Assembly: GCA_016297535.1 (NCBI GenBank)
Contig: JAEDGL010000007.1
Location: forward strand, 1-37,158
Reading direction: 5' to 3'
DNA: 37,158 bases
Origin: Clostridia bacterium
GTDB taxonomy: Bacteria; Bacillota; Clostridia; Christensenellales; Aristaeellaceae
Shown piece by piece: positions 6,763 through 15,096 of the stretch. Below the pieces are notes generated by a model. It did no database searches and was not told the origin of the DNA. It saw nothing but the letters and a program-made list of their open reading frames with translations. Numbering within the stretch: position 1 is the stretch's first letter; every line of letters begins with the position of its first letter. Both the position numbers and the translations under genes were made by a program.

Positions 6763-7591
6763 GATCTGGAACCCGTGGCATGGCTGCCACAAATGCAGCG
6801 AGGGCTGTCAGAACTGCTATGCCTATTTTCTGGACAAACGCTATGGCCGCGATACCAATGAGGTGGTCAAAATCAAGTCCGGTTTTGATCTGCCCGTCAA
6901 AAAGGACCGGGCTGGGTTTTACAAGCTGGAAAGGGGATCCTTTGTGCGCGTGTGCATGGCGAGCGATTTCTTCATTGAGGAAGCCGACCCTTGGCGCTTT
7001 GACGCCTGGGAGATGATCTGTCGGCGCCCGGACGTTACCTTTTCGTTGCTCACCAAGCGGGCCCATCGCATCAGAGAATGCCTGCCCTCCGACTGGGGCG
7101 ATGGATGGGACAATGTTTCCTTCTCTGTGTCGTGTGAGAATCAGAAGCGCCTGGATGAACGCATGCCCTATCTGCTGGATCTGCCGGCAAAGCATCGCTG
7201 GGTAAGCCTGAAGCCTTTTATTGGAGAAGTGGATATCGAACCCTATCTGGCTACCGGCAAAATCGAAACCGTGCTTGCCGGCGGTGAAAATTATCAGGGC
7301 AGCCGTCCGCTGTATCATGAATGGGTGTTGAAAGTACATGACGCCTGCGTGCGCCATCATGTGCAGCTGATTTTTGGGCAGACGGGCAATGTATACGTTA
7401 AGGAAGGAAAGGAATATAAGGTGCGCAGCCGTACAGAGCAGATGGTGCAGGCGCTGAAGAGCGGGCTGCACTATCCGCCCGTGGACGTCGAGGCTGAGGT
7501 GGAAGCCATTTACGCGCGCAAGGCTGCCATGAAGGAGGCCATGGAAGGACGACGCAGGCCCGGCGGAGAGGACGGCAAGCTCCACTGCTGA
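6746..7591 (+). CDS. DUF5131 (phage Gp37/Gp68-like) protein with CX3CX2C motif
   Basis: Protein of 281 residues. The opening IWNPWHGCHKCSEGCQNCYA is the signature of the DUF5131 family, and Cys17, Cys21 and Cys24 form a CX3CX2C arrangement as in radical-SAM enzymes that hold an iron-sulfur cluster; Cys14 precedes it. Later blocks FSLLTKRAHRI, HRWVSLKPFIG and VLAGGENYQGSRP are also family-typical. The biochemical function is not known to me. GGAGG lies before ATG 6746; ATG 6752 is an alternative start. Coupling to a MarR regulator suggests an inducible role, for example in stress or modification chemistry, but that is a guess. Members occur on phages as well as chromosomes. Confidence 0.85.
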   Translation: MDMNDKIWNPWHGCHKCSEGCQNCYAYFLDKRYGRDTNEVVKIKSGFDLPVKKDRAGFYKLERGSFVRVCMASDFFIEEADPWRFDAWEMICRRPDVTFSLLTKRAHRIRECLPSDWGDGWDNVSFSVSCENQKRLDERMPYLLDLPAKHRWVSLKPFIGEVDIEPYLATGKIETVLAGGENYQGSRPLYHEWVLKVHDACVRHHVQLIFGQTGNVYVKEGKEYKVRSRTEQMVQALKSGLHYPPVDVEAEVEAIYARKAAMKEAMEGRRRPGGEDGKLHC

Positions 7592-7652
7592 TGATATGGA
7601 AAATGCACAGGATGGTATCAATTTTTCGATATAGTCTATCACAAAATCACAA

Positions 7653-7756
7653 TTTACCGCAAATATAATATAATATATAATAATATTAACATAAAGAGGG
7701 GATGAATGGAGCTGTTCCATGTCGTTCCCTCTTGAAAAGCAAGGAGGAATTATCCA
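7653..7756 (+). promoter_or_regulatory. AT-rich promoter and leader hairpin of operon A
   Basis: Three overlapping TATAAT boxes lie at 7664-7669, 7669-7674 and 7676-7681; TTTACC at 7653-7658 is 17 bp before the last. The AT-rich stretch 7661-7690 resembles those before operons B and C. The leader can fold with AAGAGGGGA (7694-7702) against TTCCCTCTT (7725-7733). AAGGAGGA then precedes the start codon. Confidence 0.6.
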
Positions 7757-9034
7757 ATGAAAAAACTGGTATGTCTGCTTCTGGCGCTCGCGCTGATGCT
7801 GGGCTGCACTTCTTTCGCCATGGCGGAGAAGACCACCCTGACCTTCATGGTGGGTGACACCCAGATGCTGGATTGGTTCACCCAGACCTTCCCCCAGTAC
7901 ATCTCCGGCGATAACGAAGACGGTATTGTTGTGGAGATCGAGTATCAGGCTGAAGCCAGCAACCTGCTGCAGGTGATGGCCGCTGCCGAAGAAATTCCCG
8001 ACATGATGTCCCTGGCTCTGCCCCAGCAGATGGTTGATCAGGGCTTCTTCTATGACATGAGCGAGCTGGAGCTGTGGAACAGCCTCTATCCCGCCGTCAA
8101 GGATCAGACCGTGGACGTCAAGAGCGGCAAGAACTACTTCATCCCGCTGGGCTCCGGTGCGATGGGCACCTTCTACAACACCAAGATCTTTGCTGAGCTG
8201 GGCCTGACCCCCGCCACCACCTGGGAAGGCTTCGTGTCCAACCTGGAGGCCATCAAGAAGGCTTATCCCGATGTGGAGCCCTTCTACATGGGCGGCAGCG
8301 AGTCCTGGATGTTCGGTCACCTGAACGAGTGGAGCGTCATGGGCGACGCCAAGGTCAAGCTGGGCTTTGCGGCCTATGAAACCGCTCTGGCCAACAGCGA
8401 CCTGGAAGCTCTGGGCTGGAACACCGATCCCAACGGCATCTTGGCTACCTTCTACAACGACATGATCGAGCTGCAGGAAAAGGGCCTGATCAATGCCAAC
8501 GTGGCCACCGCCAACTCCAACAATCAGCTGGAAATGTTCGCTACCGGCAAGGCTGCTGTGATCAGCAATGGCCTGTGGGCTGTGAGCTCCATCCTCTCCT
8601 ACAATCCCGAAGCCACTGAGTTCATGGGCTTTGGCACCTATCCCTCCTTCATGGAAGGCATGGACAACATGGTGGGCAACCCCACTGAAGGCTATGTGGC
8701 TCTGTCCGCTTCCTGCAAGAACATCGACGCTGCTCTGAAGGTGCTTGGCGATATGTTCGCTCCCGAAAGCATCAAGAGCTATGCCGAGTTCCGCGGCTGC
8801 ATCCCCACCAACCCCGATGTGGACGCTGACTGGTCCTTCCTCAAGGACAGCGTGAACGCTGTGCTCAGCACCACCAAGACCGGTACCTTCACCAACGCTC
8901 TGCCCGGCGGCTTCAACGGCGACGAGAACGGCCGTCTGGTTCAGAACATCTTCGTTGGCAAGTATGCCGATGGCGTTGCCTACGCTCAGGATTTCATCGA
9001 CATGTGGAACCGTGCCTATGAAGCCGCCAAGTAA
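7757..9034 (+). CDS. sugar ABC transporter solute-binding protein (family 1)
   Basis: Protein of 425 residues. A signal peptide covers the first 23 residues (MKKLVCLLLALALMLGC and on to FAMAEK); Cys17 could be a lipoprotein anchor, although the box MLGC is not ideal, and AMA before Glu24 could be a signal peptidase I site. The mature part has the layout of extracellular sugar-binding proteins (MalE/UgpB type), with the DMMSLALPQQMVDQG strand-helix early and SYAEFRGCIPTNPDV late. It should capture an oligosaccharide outside the membrane for the two permeases downstream. Next to GH38 and GH66 genes, an alpha-manno- or alpha-gluco-oligosaccharide is likely. A terminator-like hairpin follows, which would keep its mRNA level above that of the permeases. 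Confidence 0.93.
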   Translation: MKKLVCLLLALALMLGCTSFAMAEKTTLTFMVGDTQMLDWFTQTFPQYISGDNEDGIVVEIEYQAEASNLLQVMAAAEEIPDMMSLALPQQMVDQGFFYDMSELELWNSLYPAVKDQTVDVKSGKNYFIPLGSGAMGTFYNTKIFAELGLTPATTWEGFVSNLEAIKKAYPDVEPFYMGGSESWMFGHLNEWSVMGDAKVKLGFAAYETALANSDLEALGWNTDPNGILATFYNDMIELQEKGLINANVATANSNNQLEMFATGKAAVISNGLWAVSSILSYNPEATEFMGFGTYPSFMEGMDNMVGNPTEGYVALSASCKNIDAALKVLGDMFAPESIKSYAEFRGCIPTNPDVDADWSFLKDSVNAVLSTTKTGTFTNALPGGFNGDENGRLVQNIFVGKYADGVAYAQDFIDMWNRAYEAAK

Positions 9035-9047
9035 AATGTAACCCTCG

Positions 9048-9114
9048 GGAAGAGCCGTTTTGGTAGTCAAGCCGTGAAAAGGTGAATACCAACAACGGCT
9101 CTTCCTTCTTTTTT
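9048..9114 (+). terminator. hairpin between binding protein and permease genes
   Basis: GGAAGAGCCGTT at 9048-9059 pairs with AACGGCTCTTCC at 9094-9105, a 12-bp stem with an inner GGTA/TACC pair, followed by a T-rich run (9106-9114). It has the form of an intrinsic terminator, but since the permeases follow with no other clear promoter it probably lets part of the transcripts through. Confidence 0.8.
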
Positions 9115-9139
9115 GACAAAGCAGGTGAAAGCAGTGGAA

Positions 9140-10039
9140 ATGGTCAGGCGCGTTCATCGCAGCAAAAGCTACAGAGATCGGTTTGGTTTGCATCAGGTGA
9201 TGATGCTGCCGGCAGTGGTGCTGTTTTGCACCTTTTTTATGGTTCCCTTTGTTCAGGGAATCTATATGGCCTTTACCAACTGGAATGGCTATGCCCGCAT
9301 GGATTTCATCGGGCTTGAAAATTTTGCGTACTTCTTCCGGGACGACCGTGCCATCACAGCCGTTACCAACACGCTGTGCTACGGTGTGCTGGGAACGCTT
9401 TTGGTAAACGTTGTGGGTATTCTCTATGCCCTGCTGATGGACAGCGGGCTCAGGGGCGTGGGCAGCATGCGCACCTTCCTGTATTTTCCCAGCATTATCA
9501 GCCCGCTGATTATGGGCTATATCTGGAAATTCATCCTTTCCTCCGAAAACGGCGTGATTCTGGACACGCTGCAGCGCCTGGGGCTTTCCGGGCTGTACCG
9601 CGACTGGCTGGGCAATCCCTCGCAGGCGGTACTGGTGATTGTGCTGGTGTATGTGTGGCAGAATGTGGGCGGCAATATGATCATCTATCTGGCTGGACTC
9701 CAGTCCATCGATGAGCAGATGCTGGAATCAGCCCGCATGGACGGCGCCAATTCACCGCAGCTTTTGTGGTACATCAAGCTGCCTTTGCTGACGGCTGCGC
9801 TTCGGATCAACGTCATCACCAGCATCATTGGCAGCATGTCCATCTTTGACATTATCGTTTCCCTGACAAACGGCGGTCCCGGCTACTTTACGGAATCGCT
9901 CAGTCAGTTCATTTACAGGCAAAGCACGGCTGGTCAGGCCGGTTACTCGGCGGCGGTGGCCATGATCCTGTTTGGCATCATTTTGGTCCCTGTGGCCCTG
10001 GCGTTCATGGCCATGCGCAAAATGTATGTGGAGAATTGA
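9140..10039 (+). CDS. sugar ABC transporter permease 1 (UgpA/MalF type)
   Basis: About 299 residues with six predicted membrane helices, the first at VMMLPAVVLFCTFFMVPFVQ. The cytoplasmic EAA loop that contacts the ATPase is clear (EQMLESARMDGANSPQLLWY, then IKLPLL). It forms a heterodimeric channel with the next gene product. The start is uncertain: the frame is open to TTG 9113, but that lies in the terminator's T run. ATG 9140 or GTG 9134 after AGGTGA are more likely. It is one base from the next gene. No ATPase gene follows, as usual for Gram-positive sugar importers that share MsmX/MsmK. Confidence 0.93.
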   Translation: MVRRVHRSKSYRDRFGLHQVMMLPAVVLFCTFFMVPFVQGIYMAFTNWNGYARMDFIGLENFAYFFRDDRAITAVTNTLCYGVLGTLLVNVVGILYALLMDSGLRGVGSMRTFLYFPSIISPLIMGYIWKFILSSENGVILDTLQRLGLSGLYRDWLGNPSQAVLVIVLVYVWQNVGGNMIIYLAGLQSIDEQMLESARMDGANSPQLLWYIKLPLLTAALRINVITSIIGSMSIFDIIVSLTNGGPGYFTESLSQFIYRQSTAGQAGYSAAVAMILFGIILVPVALAFMAMRKMYVEN

Positions 10040-10040
10040 T

Positions 10041-10865
10041 ATGCAGAAGAAAGTTTGGACGCTGGTTCGCTATCTGCTGGCGCTGCTCATTACGCTGATT
10101 GCGCTGGTTCCCTTCATTGTGCTTTTGCAGATGGCGCTGAACCTGCCCTCAAGCATGGTGGGCAAAACCATTTGGAGAATTCCGGACTTTACCACTCAGA
10201 ACATTGTAACGGCATGGACCAAATCCAAATTGGGTCAGGCCATGGTGAACTCTGTAATCATTACCGGCGTATCGGTGACGGGCATTGTGCTGGTGGCGTC
10301 CAGCGCGGCGTACCAGATTGCACGCTTCCGCAGCCGGGCTACTTTTGTGTTCAGCAATCTGCTGGTGTTCAGCATGGCGATTCCCTCCATTGTCAGCACG
10401 GTGCCGCTGTACCTGCTCATGCGCGGCCTTTCCGCGATCAACACGCGCTGGGGCATGATTCTGCTCAATATTACCTTTAATCTGCCCTTTGCTGTATTCC
10501 TGATGACCAACTTCATCCGCGGCATCAACGTATCCATGGAGGAGGCTGCGATCATTGACGGCTGCACCTGCTTCAGCGCGTTTTACAGGGTACTTCTGCC
10601 CATGCTCAAACCCATTGTAACCACGGTGATTCTGCTCAACGCGGTTTCCATCTGGAATGAGTACGGCAGAAGCGTGTTCTTCCTGCAAAAATCCAAGCTG
10701 TATACGGTTCCGCTGCGCATATCGATGTTCATGCAGCAGTACACGGCCAGCTGGGAGCTGATGGCGGCGGGCGCACTGGTGGGCATGCTGCCGCCGGTAG
10801 TCATTTTCCTGTCCTTCCAGAAGTACTTTATCAAGGGCATGACGGCAGGCGCAGTAAAGGGGTGA
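10041..10865 (+). CDS. sugar ABC transporter permease 2 (UgpE/MalG type)
   Basis: Protein of 274 residues with an N-terminal membrane helix (LVRYLLALLITLIALVPFIV) and about five more. The EAA loop is EEAAIIDGCTCFSAFYRVLL. It pairs with the preceding permease. The ATG follows the upstream TGA by one base with GGAG before it. An upstream in-frame ATG at 9972 lies inside the preceding gene and is not needed. Complete; substrate is inferred only from the neighbouring glycosidases. Confidence 0.93.
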   Translation: MQKKVWTLVRYLLALLITLIALVPFIVLLQMALNLPSSMVGKTIWRIPDFTTQNIVTAWTKSKLGQAMVNSVIITGVSVTGIVLVASSAAYQIARFRSRATFVFSNLLVFSMAIPSIVSTVPLYLLMRGLSAINTRWGMILLNITFNLPFAVFLMTNFIRGINVSMEEAAIIDGCTCFSAFYRVLLPMLKPIVTTVILLNAVSIWNEYGRSVFFLQKSKLYTVPLRISMFMQQYTASWELMAAGALVGMLPPVVIFLSFQKYFIKGMTAGAVKG

Positions 10866-10869
10866 GCGC

Positions 10870-12531
10870 ATGAAACTCCGGGATTTGTATCCAAACCGGC
10901 CTCAGTACCGTCCGGGCGAAGCAATTTGGCTGACGGTGGAACGCGAGCTTGCGGGAGAAACCTGTGAAATCTGTGCTATCCTGCGTGTGGAGCACATGGC
11001 GGAAACGCTTTTTCAGCGTGAGCTGACAGTGGTGTTCGAGGCGGAGCAGAAGCAAAGCAGCCCCGTGGAAGCCGGTGTGTTCGAATCGGAAGCAGGCTAT
11101 GGTGCGGCGCTTGAGGCGTGCGGCCAGGTGCTGTATACAGCTTTTGACGTGGCCCAGGAGGGCAGCATGCCGCGTTACGGATTCCTGTGCCGGTTTGATG
11201 ACGAAGATCCATCGGCAGCCCCTGTGGAGGATTTGCTCAAGCACCATATCACCTGGGTGCAGTTCTATGACTGGATGTACCGCCATGAACAGCTGCTGCC
11301 GGCGGAAGCAGATTTTACTGATCTGATGGGCCGTCGCATGAACATGGACTGCGTGCGCAGAAGAGTGGAGCAATGCCGGCAACTGGGTTTGAAGCCCATG
11401 GCTTACGGCGCGGTGTATGCAGCCAGCTATCCCTTTGCCCATGAACATCCGGACTGGATGCTGTATGGCGCAGGCCGCAAGCCGCTGGATTTTATCGGCC
11501 TTTTGCGGTATATGGATATATCGGAAAACACACCATGGCGCGAGCACATTACGCACCAGTTTGCCGGCGCGGTGGGTGAAATGGGTTTTGCCGGAATCCA
11601 TATGGATACCTATGGCTATCCCAAGGACGCTCTGCGTGCGGATGGAACCGCCGTGCATCTGGCGCAGCAGTTTCCGTCCCTCATCAGCGATACGCGCCGC
11701 ACCATCCGCACGGAAACCGGCGTGGAGCCGCTGCTGGTGTTCAACAATGTAGGCAACTGGCCGGTGGACACGGTGGCAAACGCCGAACAGGACGCCATCT
11801 ACATCGAGGTATGGCCGCCCTATGAACGATATGTTCACCTGAGAAACATCGCGATTCAGACGCACCTGCTGCAGAGGCACAAGCCGCTGATTCTGGCCGC
11901 GTATGCCAAAACGTTTATGGATGCGCCCCAAAAACAGGCGTGGCATTCGGCCTTCCTGCTGCAGGGCGTGCTGGCGGCATCGGGCGCGCACCCGCTGCTG
12001 CTGGGAGAAAACGGCGGCGTGCTGATGCAGGCATATTATGCCGACCACTATACCGAAACAGAGGATGCCTGGCGCATGCGCCAGCGCTGCTACAGCGACT
12101 TTGCGGTGCGCTGGGAGGAGCTGCTCTATGCGCCGGACCGCCGCGACGTTACCATGACGCACGCGCTGGGAGACAACTGTGAATACTGCTTCCGCGGCGC
12201 GCCCATCAGTCTGGAAATGTATGGCGGAAGCGTGGGCGTGACCATCGTGGAGCGCCCGGACCTGAAAATGGTTCACCTGCTGGATCTGCGCGCCTCGGAT
12301 GACCTGTGGCAGACGGGCAAACAGCCGGCGGAGAACCCCTATGCGCTGGAGGTGGACATGCTGGTGCTTCGGCCGCCCAAGCGCGTCTATACCGCCTCTC
12401 CGGAAGAGCATGGCGGCTGTGCGCAGCCGGCGGACTGGCAGCTCTGTGACAGCGAGCGTGGACTGTACGCACGCGTAAAAGTTTCCACTGCTCAGCCCTG
12501 GATGATGATTGTACTGGAAGAAGGAGTGTGA
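10870..12531 (+). CDS. GH66 dextranase-like glycoside hydrolase, cytoplasmic
   Basis: Protein of 553 residues resembling glycoside hydrolase family 66 (dextranases and cycloisomaltooligosaccharide glucanotransferases), which act on alpha-1,6-glucan. Layout: a beta-rich N-terminal domain to about residue 95, a TIM barrel at about 100-430 starting with RYGFLCRF and HHITWVQFYDWMYRH, and a beta-rich C-terminal domain. Asp246 in GIHMDTYGYP fits the nucleophile and Glu313 in IEVWPPYE the acid/base; their spacing of 67 is close to that in known dextranases. There is no signal peptide, whereas classical dextranases are secreted, so it should act on imported oligosaccharides. It lies four bases after the permease gene and before a GH38 gene. 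Family call firm, substrate open. Confidence 0.85.
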   Translation: MKLRDLYPNRPQYRPGEAIWLTVERELAGETCEICAILRVEHMAETLFQRELTVVFEAEQKQSSPVEAGVFESEAGYGAALEACGQVLYTAFDVAQEGSMPRYGFLCRFDDEDPSAAPVEDLLKHHITWVQFYDWMYRHEQLLPAEADFTDLMGRRMNMDCVRRRVEQCRQLGLKPMAYGAVYAASYPFAHEHPDWMLYGAGRKPLDFIGLLRYMDISENTPWREHITHQFAGAVGEMGFAGIHMDTYGYPKDALRADGTAVHLAQQFPSLISDTRRTIRTETGVEPLLVFNNVGNWPVDTVANAEQDAIYIEVWPPYERYVHLRNIAIQTHLLQRHKPLILAAYAKTFMDAPQKQAWHSAFLLQGVLAASGAHPLLLGENGGVLMQAYYADHYTETEDAWRMRQRCYSDFAVRWEELLYAPDRRDVTMTHALGDNCEYCFRGAPISLEMYGGSVGVTIVERPDLKMVHLLDLRASDDLWQTGKQPAENPYALEVDMLVLRPPKRVYTASPEEHGGCAQPADWQLCDSERGLYARVKVSTAQPWMMIVLEEGV

Positions 12532-12535
12532 ACCT

Positions 12536-15004
12536 GTGAAGAATGTTCATTTGATCTGCAACGCCCATATTGATCCCGTGTGGCTGTGGCGCTGGGAAGA
12601 GGGCTGCGCTTCGGCGCTGTCCACCTTCCGCACGGTGACCCGGCTGCTGGATGAGTACCCGGAACTGACCTTCAACCACAATGAATCAATCCTTTACGAC
12701 TGGGTGAGGAAGTACGATCCGGCGCTGTTTGAGCGCATTCAGCAGTTTGTGGCAGCCGGACGCTGGAACATTTTCGGCGGCTGGTATCTGCAGCCGGACT
12801 GCAACATGCCTGCAGGCGAATCCTTTGTGCGAAATATGCTTGTAGGTCGCCGCTTCTTCTCCGAGCATTTCGGAAAGCGCCCCAAAACGGTCATCAACTT
12901 TGACGCTTTTGGTCATTCACGCGGCCTGGTGCAGGCCTACCGTCAGGCAGGGTATGAAAACTGCATTTTCTGTCGCCCAGGCAAGCCGCTCTATCCCTTC
13001 CCCAATCAGGACTTTACCTGGCGCGGACTGGACGGCAGCAAGATTCTGGTGCACCGCTCCGATGAAAACTACAACTCCGTCTTCGGCAAGGTGGCACAGG
13101 AGCTGGAAGCCTTCCTGGAGGAAAAGAAGGACGAGCCCGTTACCCTGTTCCTCTGGGGCGTGGGGGACCACGGCGGCGGACCCAGCCGGAAGGATCTGGA
13201 CAATCTGCGCCTGCTGAGCACAAAGTGCGCAGACCGCTACAGCATTCAGCACTCCAGTGCAGAACGCTATTTTGACGAGCTGCTTTCCACCAAACCGGAA
13301 CTGCCTGTGGTGGCACGCGGACTGAACCCGGTATCCGAAGGCTGCTATACCTCGCAGATCCGTGTCAAACAGGCGCACCGCCGTCTGGAAAGCGACCTGT
13401 ACGTGACCGAAAAGATGTGCGCTCAAGCAGGGCTGGCCTTTGATCTGCCCTATCCGGCTGAAGCGCTGAAAGAGGCGCAGAAGGACCTGCTTTTTGGTGA
13501 ATTCCATGATGCACTGCCCGGCTCCGGAACGCAGCTGGTGGAGGAAGATACCCTGCGCTGTCTGCACCACGGACAGGAAATTGTGGCGCGCGAACGCATG
13601 AAAGCCTTCATGAAACTGGCTTCGAAGGAAGCGCCCGTGGATCCGGACGGCTCCTGCATACTGGTGTACAATCCCCATCCCTTTGATATTACCGGCCCCA
13701 TGGCTGTGGAAACCGAGCTGCCCAGGCAGAACTGGGACTGGACCTTCCATTATCCCCGGGCACTGGTCAACGGGGTGGAAGTGCCCTCGCAGGCAGTCAA
13801 GGAGGAAAGCAACTTCCGCATTGACTGGCGCAAGCAGATCTGCTTCAACACCACGCTCAAGGCGTCCTCCATCACGCGCATCGACATTGCCTATGATGCG
13901 CTGCCCGGCCCGGATTGCCCGCTCTGCCCTGAAATGGCGCAGGATGTGCCCTACGTGTTTGAAAACGGCAGGCTGCATGCGGTGATCGATCCTGCTACCG
14001 GCATGCTGACGGAGTACGCCGTGGACGGCTGCGTGCTGGCCCGCAATATGACGCTGGCTGTGCGAAGCGATATCTACAACTCCTGGGGCCTTCAGGAAAA
14101 CGCTCACGAGCCGGGCGGTCTGTTCACGCTGCTGAGCGCGGAGGAGGGCACAAAGTTCTCCGGCATTTACGGCGCGCAGAACGTTCCCTCGGTGCGAATC
14201 ATTGAGCATGGCGCAGCACGAACAGTGATAGAAGCCGTGCTGGGTTATGGTGATTCCAAGGCGCTGGTGCGCTACAAGCTGCCGGCTTCCGGCGACAGAA
14301 TGGAATTGGACGTCAAGGTGTGGTGGCGCGAAAAGGACAGCTATCTCAAGCTGGAGATGGACTGCTTCCAGGGCGAAAAAGAGCATGTGGGACAGATTGT
14401 GTTTGGCCGCGAGGCGCTTGCGCTGGGACATGAGGCTGTATCGCAGAAATGGTGCGGCGTGCGCGGCGGGGAAAACATGCTGGCGGTGATTAACGACGGC
14501 TGCCACGGCTCGTCCCTGAACGGCGACCGGCTGGGCGTAACGCTGCTGCGCGCTGCGGGATACTCCTGCAGCGACTGCAACGGCAAACTGGCCGTGCGTG
14601 AAAAGTGCTATCATGATCGCATGGATCAGGGTGAGCGCCGCTTTGGCTTCGCGCTGGTGGGCGGAAGGACGGAAGAGGTATCGCTCGCCATTGATCAGCA
14701 GGCACTGGCCTTTAATGAGCGTCCCTTTGCGCTGTCGCTCAATCCCTGCGGCGATGGCAGCAAAGCGCCCGCAGGTCTGACCATCGACGCACCCAACGTG
14801 ATGCTGTCCTGCTTCAAGCAGGCGGAGGATGGCGACGGATGGATTGTGCGTGTGTATGAGACACAGGGCATGGAAACAAGCGCTGTGCTGAACCTGCCCG
14901 TATGCAATGCAGCGAAGAGCATTCATCTCAAGCCTTTTGAGATTCAGACGCTGCGGCTGAAAAACGGAGCGTTTGAGCCGTGTGAACTGCTGGAAGGCTT
15001 CTGA
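12536..15004 (+). CDS. GH38 alpha-mannosidase 1
   Basis: Protein of 822 residues, the usual length for bacterial GH38 enzymes. Zinc ligands His11 and Asp13 lie in CNAHIDPVWLWRWEEG, the nucleophile Asp123 in NFDAFGHSRG, and further family blocks are WGVGDHGGGPSRKDL and GEFHDALPGSG. These enzymes remove terminal alpha-mannose residues from mannans and N-glycan-like oligosaccharides by a retaining mechanism. There is no signal peptide, so it is cytoplasmic. The start is GTG with AAGGAG nine bases before; no good ATG exists. It ends operon A and is followed by a strong terminator. A paralogue of nearly equal length is at 24306. Linkage specificity cannot be told from sequence. Confidence 0.94.
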   Translation: MKNVHLICNAHIDPVWLWRWEEGCASALSTFRTVTRLLDEYPELTFNHNESILYDWVRKYDPALFERIQQFVAAGRWNIFGGWYLQPDCNMPAGESFVRNMLVGRRFFSEHFGKRPKTVINFDAFGHSRGLVQAYRQAGYENCIFCRPGKPLYPFPNQDFTWRGLDGSKILVHRSDENYNSVFGKVAQELEAFLEEKKDEPVTLFLWGVGDHGGGPSRKDLDNLRLLSTKCADRYSIQHSSAERYFDELLSTKPELPVVARGLNPVSEGCYTSQIRVKQAHRRLESDLYVTEKMCAQAGLAFDLPYPAEALKEAQKDLLFGEFHDALPGSGTQLVEEDTLRCLHHGQEIVARERMKAFMKLASKEAPVDPDGSCILVYNPHPFDITGPMAVETELPRQNWDWTFHYPRALVNGVEVPSQAVKEESNFRIDWRKQICFNTTLKASSITRIDIAYDALPGPDCPLCPEMAQDVPYVFENGRLHAVIDPATGMLTEYAVDGCVLARNMTLAVRSDIYNSWGLQENAHEPGGLFTLLSAEEGTKFSGIYGAQNVPSVRIIEHGAARTVIEAVLGYGDSKALVRYKLPASGDRMELDVKVWWREKDSYLKLEMDCFQGEKEHVGQIVFGREALALGHEAVSQKWCGVRGGENMLAVINDGCHGSSLNGDRLGVTLLRAAGYSCSDCNGKLAVREKCYHDRMDQGERRFGFALVGGRTEEVSLAIDQQALAFNERPFALSLNPCGDGSKAPAGLTIDAPNVMLSCFKQAEDGDGWIVRVYETQGMETSAVLNLPVCNAAKSIHLKPFEIQTLRLKNGAFEPCELLEGF

Positions 15005-15012
15005 TTTCAACG

Positions 15013-15045
15013 CCCCGTCCGCCCATGCGTGGCGGGCGGGGTTTT
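15013..15045 (+). terminator. intrinsic terminator ending operon A
   Basis: CCCCGTCCGCC at 15013-15023 pairs with GGCGGGCGGGG at 15031-15041 (11 bp, one G-T pair), followed by TTTT. Confidence 0.9.
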
Positions 15046-15072
15046 GATCTGCGCAGAGAATCGTGCTATAAT
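15044..15072 (+). promoter_or_regulatory. promoter of the two-component gene block
   Basis: TTGATC at 15044-15049 and TATAAT at 15067-15072 with a 17-bp spacer, directly behind the terminator of operon A. GAGGAGGT then precedes the ATG at 15097. Confidence 0.78.
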
Positions 15073-15096
15073 GGCTGCAAATGAGGAGGTCTGCCA

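Noticed and set aside
6653..9193. 846-residue open frame on the minus strand
   Set aside because: It lies opposite the MarR, DUF5131 and binding-protein genes, all with clear families and ribosome sites; the minus frame has no family text and is a by-product of codon bias.
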